A stretch of 64,000 nt of DNA from Pseudoalteromonas sp. T1lg23B (GTDB taxonomy: Bacteria > Pseudomonadota > Gammaproteobacteria > Enterobacterales > Alteromonadaceae): positions 132,388 through 196,387 of the forward strand of contig NZ_PQBZ01000030.1 of NCBI RefSeq assembly GCF_002964665.1, given 5' to 3'. Positions 61,698 through 64,000 of this stretch are shown here, in pieces. Position 1 is the stretch's first letter. Each line of letters opens with the position of its first letter. A program made the translations under genes and the position numbers. Under the pieces are notes generated by a model. That model had not been told where the DNA came from, ran no database searches, and saw only the letters and a list, made by a program, of their open reading frames with translations.

Positions 61698-62186
61698 ATG
61701 TTAATGGATTTAGATCCCAGCGCTCCAAAAGATTTTGATTTTATCATTGGTCAGTGGAATGTTAAGCATCGACGACTAAAGGATATTTTAAATGGCGGTG
61801 AGCAGTGGGTTGAATTTGACGGTCAGTCGTCCACCGTTAAGACGCTCGGAGGGTTCGGGAATATAGAGGATAATCACCTGCATTTTCCAGACGCATCTAT
61901 AAGAGCAAAAGCCATACGATCTTATAACGCCAAAACAGGAGAGTGGTCAATTTGGTGGTTAGATGGTCGTGATCCAAATAGTTTAGATACCCCAGTTGTG
62001 GGAAAATTCGTTGATGGCGTTGGGCGGTTTTATGCGGACGAAGTGTATAATGGCAAAGCTATTAAAATCAGGTTTGTGTGGAATGCCACAAACCCAAATA
62101 AACCCACATGGGAGCAGGCATTTTCTGCGGATGAAGGGAAAACTTGGGAAGTTAATTGGCAAATGGAATTTACGCCCAGCAATTAA
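61698..62186 (+). CDS. DUF1579-like protein
   Basis: 162 residues, soluble. DFDFIIGQWNVKHRRLKDIL, EFDGQSSTVKTLGGFGN and WSIWWLDGRDPNSLDTPVVG fit the DUF1579-type lipocalin-like fold, as in small secreted or cytoplasmic proteins that bind hydrophobic ligands. No signal peptide here. AAGGTAG site upstream. Function unknown. Confidence 0.82.
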   Translation: MLMDLDPSAPKDFDFIIGQWNVKHRRLKDILNGGEQWVEFDGQSSTVKTLGGFGNIEDNHLHFPDASIRAKAIRSYNAKTGEWSIWWLDGRDPNSLDTPVVGKFVDGVGRFYADEVYNGKAIKIRFVWNATNPNKPTWEQAFSADEGKTWEVNWQMEFTPSN

Positions 62187-62554
62187 TTGCTAGAAAAGCC
62201 TAGAGCGCCATTCGAGGAGCTTTTTATGGTTTGTTGGTCAACGCTTAACAATACTGTGCGTTTTCTTTATCAACTATTATAAAGCTTCTTAACTGGTGCT
62301 AACCAAGAAAGGTAAAGTTACCGTGAGTAATCGCATCATAGAAGTCTTCCCATTGGCTTAGAGCACAAGCATGTTCGACGAGTCACCGTTACGGCGCAAT
62401 GAATGCTCTGTACGGGTCGCCTATTCTTACTTATTTAATTTAGTAAGGGAATAAATAATAGAAGAATTTTATTGACCTATTCGCTTTGTTCAATATTATA
62501 TCCAGCCGATTAAAGCCTAATTAAAGGGCGTAGCGATGCTAAGGAGATATACCA
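62187..62554. other. Intergenic stretch with no recognised gene
   Basis: About 370 bp. A short frame starting GTGAGTAATCGCATCATAG (62323) resembles ATGAGCAATCGCATTTAA at 53808; both stop quickly. The segment just before the RDD gene (AAAGCCTAATTAAAGGGCGT) may be a decayed attC end. Confidence 0.4.
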
Positions 62555-63100
62555 TTGGAAGCGGCAGAAATTAAAAACGAAACCTCAAATGCAGAAACAA
62601 AACCAGCCAGCCCATGGAGGAGGTTTGCAGCTTATGCACTCGACTTCATAATATTGTTCATCGCCTTAAAGCTAATAGGTGTAGAGTTTAGATTTGCTGA
62701 AAAGTTAGATAGCGGGATTATACATATTGGATATAACGCGAACGTTATTGTTTTATTGGTATTCTTTGTTTATTTTGTTGCCTGCCACAAGGTGTTTGGA
62801 TTTACCTTAGGTAAATTTATAGCGAGAATAAAAGTGGTGAGATCAAATGAAGGGATGTTGGAATTAAATCATTTAATTATTAAAGATTTATTGTCCATGC
62901 GTTATATACCTTGGTGGTATCAACTTGCTCCAAGTGGTGCAGCAGCATTTGGTTCAACCTTTATAAATACTCCAAATGGAGCAACAATAACCTGTTTATT
63001 TATCGCTTATTTTTTTATTCAAAACCTAAGCTTACTTTTTATTAAAAACAATAGGTCGTTGGCTGATCTTTGTGCTGGAACCAAAGTCGTCAGGCTATAA
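62555..63100 (+). CDS. RDD family membrane protein
   Basis: 181 residues from a TTG start with AAGGAG 8 bp upstream. The family arginine-aspartate pattern is visible: PWRRFAAYALDFIILFIALK, GFTLGKFIARIKVVRSNEGM and RSLADLCAGTKVVRL. Four membrane helices. Function of such proteins is unknown, possibly transport or stress related. Confidence 0.87.
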   Translation: MEAAEIKNETSNAETKPASPWRRFAAYALDFIILFIALKLIGVEFRFAEKLDSGIIHIGYNANVIVLLVFFVYFVACHKVFGFTLGKFIARIKVVRSNEGMLELNHLIIKDLLSMRYIPWWYQLAPSGAAAFGSTFINTPNGATITCLFIAYFFIQNLSLLFIKNNRSLADLCAGTKVVRL

Positions 63101-63259
63101 GAACTATGTTTGTTAAGTATTATTATCAACCATGTTTCTTGATGCACATCTGCTGAATATTTGTCAAATTTGAGATAAATAACGGGCTCATTTTGTTGGA
63201 TTAATATTGTAACTCCAATTATTCTTGTTTTGGTTTTATCGTCAATGTTAGGGAAAGTA

Positions 63260-63667
63260 ATGTTAAAAAAGCTGTACTTGTGTACTTTTATTTTATTTCT
63301 GGCTGCATGTAACTCAACTCACAAACCTTCTGTGGTGGCAATGTCAGCAGAAATGACTTCAAGCGACCCAGAATATGGTTACAGCGCTAGCAAGCCTATA
63401 GAACTGGGTGGTTTCTTAATTGGTAGTAAATATCATGGCTCGCATGTGGAGTATTTTGAAAGCTTGATGGGGCCAAATGGTGAACAAGTGACAGTGCAGC
63501 GTATTGGAAGCTGTTGTCCATTTGAAGACTCATCCATGCCCTTTGGCGGCGGTTTATTAGACAAGTACCAGTTATCTTATGAAGGCATACCTGAACCAGT
63601 TGTTATTCATGTGAATTTGTATAAGTTCAACAAGCCAATGGCTCCAAAAGGTTTCACTTTGCTATAA
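63260..63667 (+). CDS. Cassette lipoprotein
   Basis: 135 residues from MLKKLYLCTFILFLAACNST, lipobox LAAC (Cys17); in-frame upstream starts would bury the signal. GYSASKPIELGGFLIGSKYH, GPNGEQVTVQRIGSCCPFED and LLDKYQLSYEGIPEPVVIHV define a conserved small beta-protein found in several bacteria with misleading automatic names. Function unknown. Confidence 0.8.
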   Translation: MLKKLYLCTFILFLAACNSTHKPSVVAMSAEMTSSDPEYGYSASKPIELGGFLIGSKYHGSHVEYFESLMGPNGEQVTVQRIGSCCPFEDSSMPFGGGLLDKYQLSYEGIPEPVVIHVNLYKFNKPMAPKGFTLL

Positions 63668-63793
63668 ACATCAATAACCAGATATTTAAGCTAGGCCGTT
63701 TCAGTAACTCGCTTAGCTTAGTGTCAATTTTATTCTGCGTATTATGGTTATGTATAGTGGCGCTATGTCGATGTGTAAAACAATAAAGAGAGA

Positions 63794-64000
63794 ATACGAG
63801 AGTTCAAAAACCTATTAATTTTGACGCTATTTGCTGGAGCGATATATTTTTTATTGAGCGAACAGTACTCGTTGGGGCTCCCTTTATTTGTAATGGCGAT
63901 GCTCTGTTCGAAATTAGCAAGAGGCTATTTCTTTTTTGGCTTTGAGGCACATTCAGGTGATTGTGATCATGGGCCAAGTAGCCCAAGCGGTGGAGGAGAT
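63794..64000 (+). CDS. Partial membrane protein running off the right edge
   Basis: An open frame reads FKNLLILTLFAGAIYFLLSE then QYSLGLPLFVMAMLCSKLAR and continues to the last base (GHSG/DHGPSSPSGGGD-like tail). It has two membrane segments. There is no ATG in the frame after the stop at 63776; ATA at 63794 lies where the start would be expected after AAAGAGAG, with TTG 63821 as alternative. The right end is cut by the window. Confidence 0.5.
   Translation, partial: MREFKNLLILTLFAGAIYFLLSEQYSLGLPLFVMAMLCSKLARGYFFFGFEAHSGDCDHGPSSPSGGGD

Noticed and set aside
53806..62340. Repeated start-like sequence (A/G)TGAG(C/T)AATCGCAT at 53808 and 62323
   Set aside because: Both frames end after a few codons; too short to call a gene or a repeat family.

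Overview
The window comes from a marine gammaproteobacterium of the order Alteromonadales, most likely Pseudoalteromonas or a close relative. This rests on gene content and order: an acidic FimV/HubP-type polar protein, many secreted peptidases of families S9 and M14, CadC-like membrane regulators, a DUF6279 lipoprotein, a TonB-dependent receptor and the corB-ypjD-ffh neighbourhood. I could run no database search, so the genus is an inference. No rRNA, tRNA or CRISPR array was recognised.

Positions 1-8300 hold the 3' end of a fimV/hubP-like gene carrying eight 114-bp coding repeats, a secreted PI-PLC with lectin modules, and, divergent from it, a large winged-helix / STAND-like NTPase / membrane / TPR receptor translationally coupled to a small acidic protein and followed by a 54-residue membrane protein. 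Positions 8300-16900 hold an HTH-DUF2975 pair, an S9 peptidase lipoprotein, a frameshifted secreted protein, an esterase plus beta-lactamase-like operon and, divergent from that operon, a second CadC-like receptor with TolB/WD40-type repeats. Positions 16960-25400 hold a two-gene export operon (lipoprotein plus HEAT-repeat protein), a LysR-MFS divergent pair, and an AhpD-like / membrane / SCO1-like operon. Positions 25400-42400 are a mixed envelope and metabolic region: an M14 carboxypeptidase with PKD-like modules, a guanidine-II (mini-ykkC) riboswitch in front of an SMR exporter gene, an SDR, a TonB receptor, an S9 peptidase fused to Sel1 repeats, a choice-of-anchor lipoprotein with a collagen-like stretch, and a DM9-repeat protein. 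Positions 42850-46630 are the conserved corB-ypjD / ffh core.

From about 46.9 kb to the end the character changes. Essentially all genes are on the plus strand, most are short, the DNA is AT-richer, GTG/TTG starts are common, and the genes are separated by 60-115-bp imperfect palindromes that end in GTTRRRY-like core sites. These are integron attC sites, several very clear and others eroded. No integrase gene lies in the window. If one existed at the head of this plus-strand array it should be near 46.6 kb, but ffh is there, so this looks like a sedentary array that lacks an integrase (CALIN type). Cassette products include lipoproteins, a GIDE-like membrane protein, two GNAT acetyltransferases, a LysE exporter plus a LysE remnant, zinc-ribbon proteins, a YkgJ-like Cys-cluster protein, DUF1272, DUF2805, DUF1579 and RDD proteins, a possible Ntn-hydrolase and several unknowns. 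One cassette has been taken over by a REP-associated tyrosine transposase (RAYT) gene flanked by its repeats, including a 199-bp segment duplicated in near-tandem.

The most noteworthy items are the integrase-less cassette array next to ffh, the RAYT element inside it, the sequence-perfect guanidine-II riboswitch, and the wHTH-STAND-TM-TPR receptor with a degenerate P-loop and a coupled small partner.
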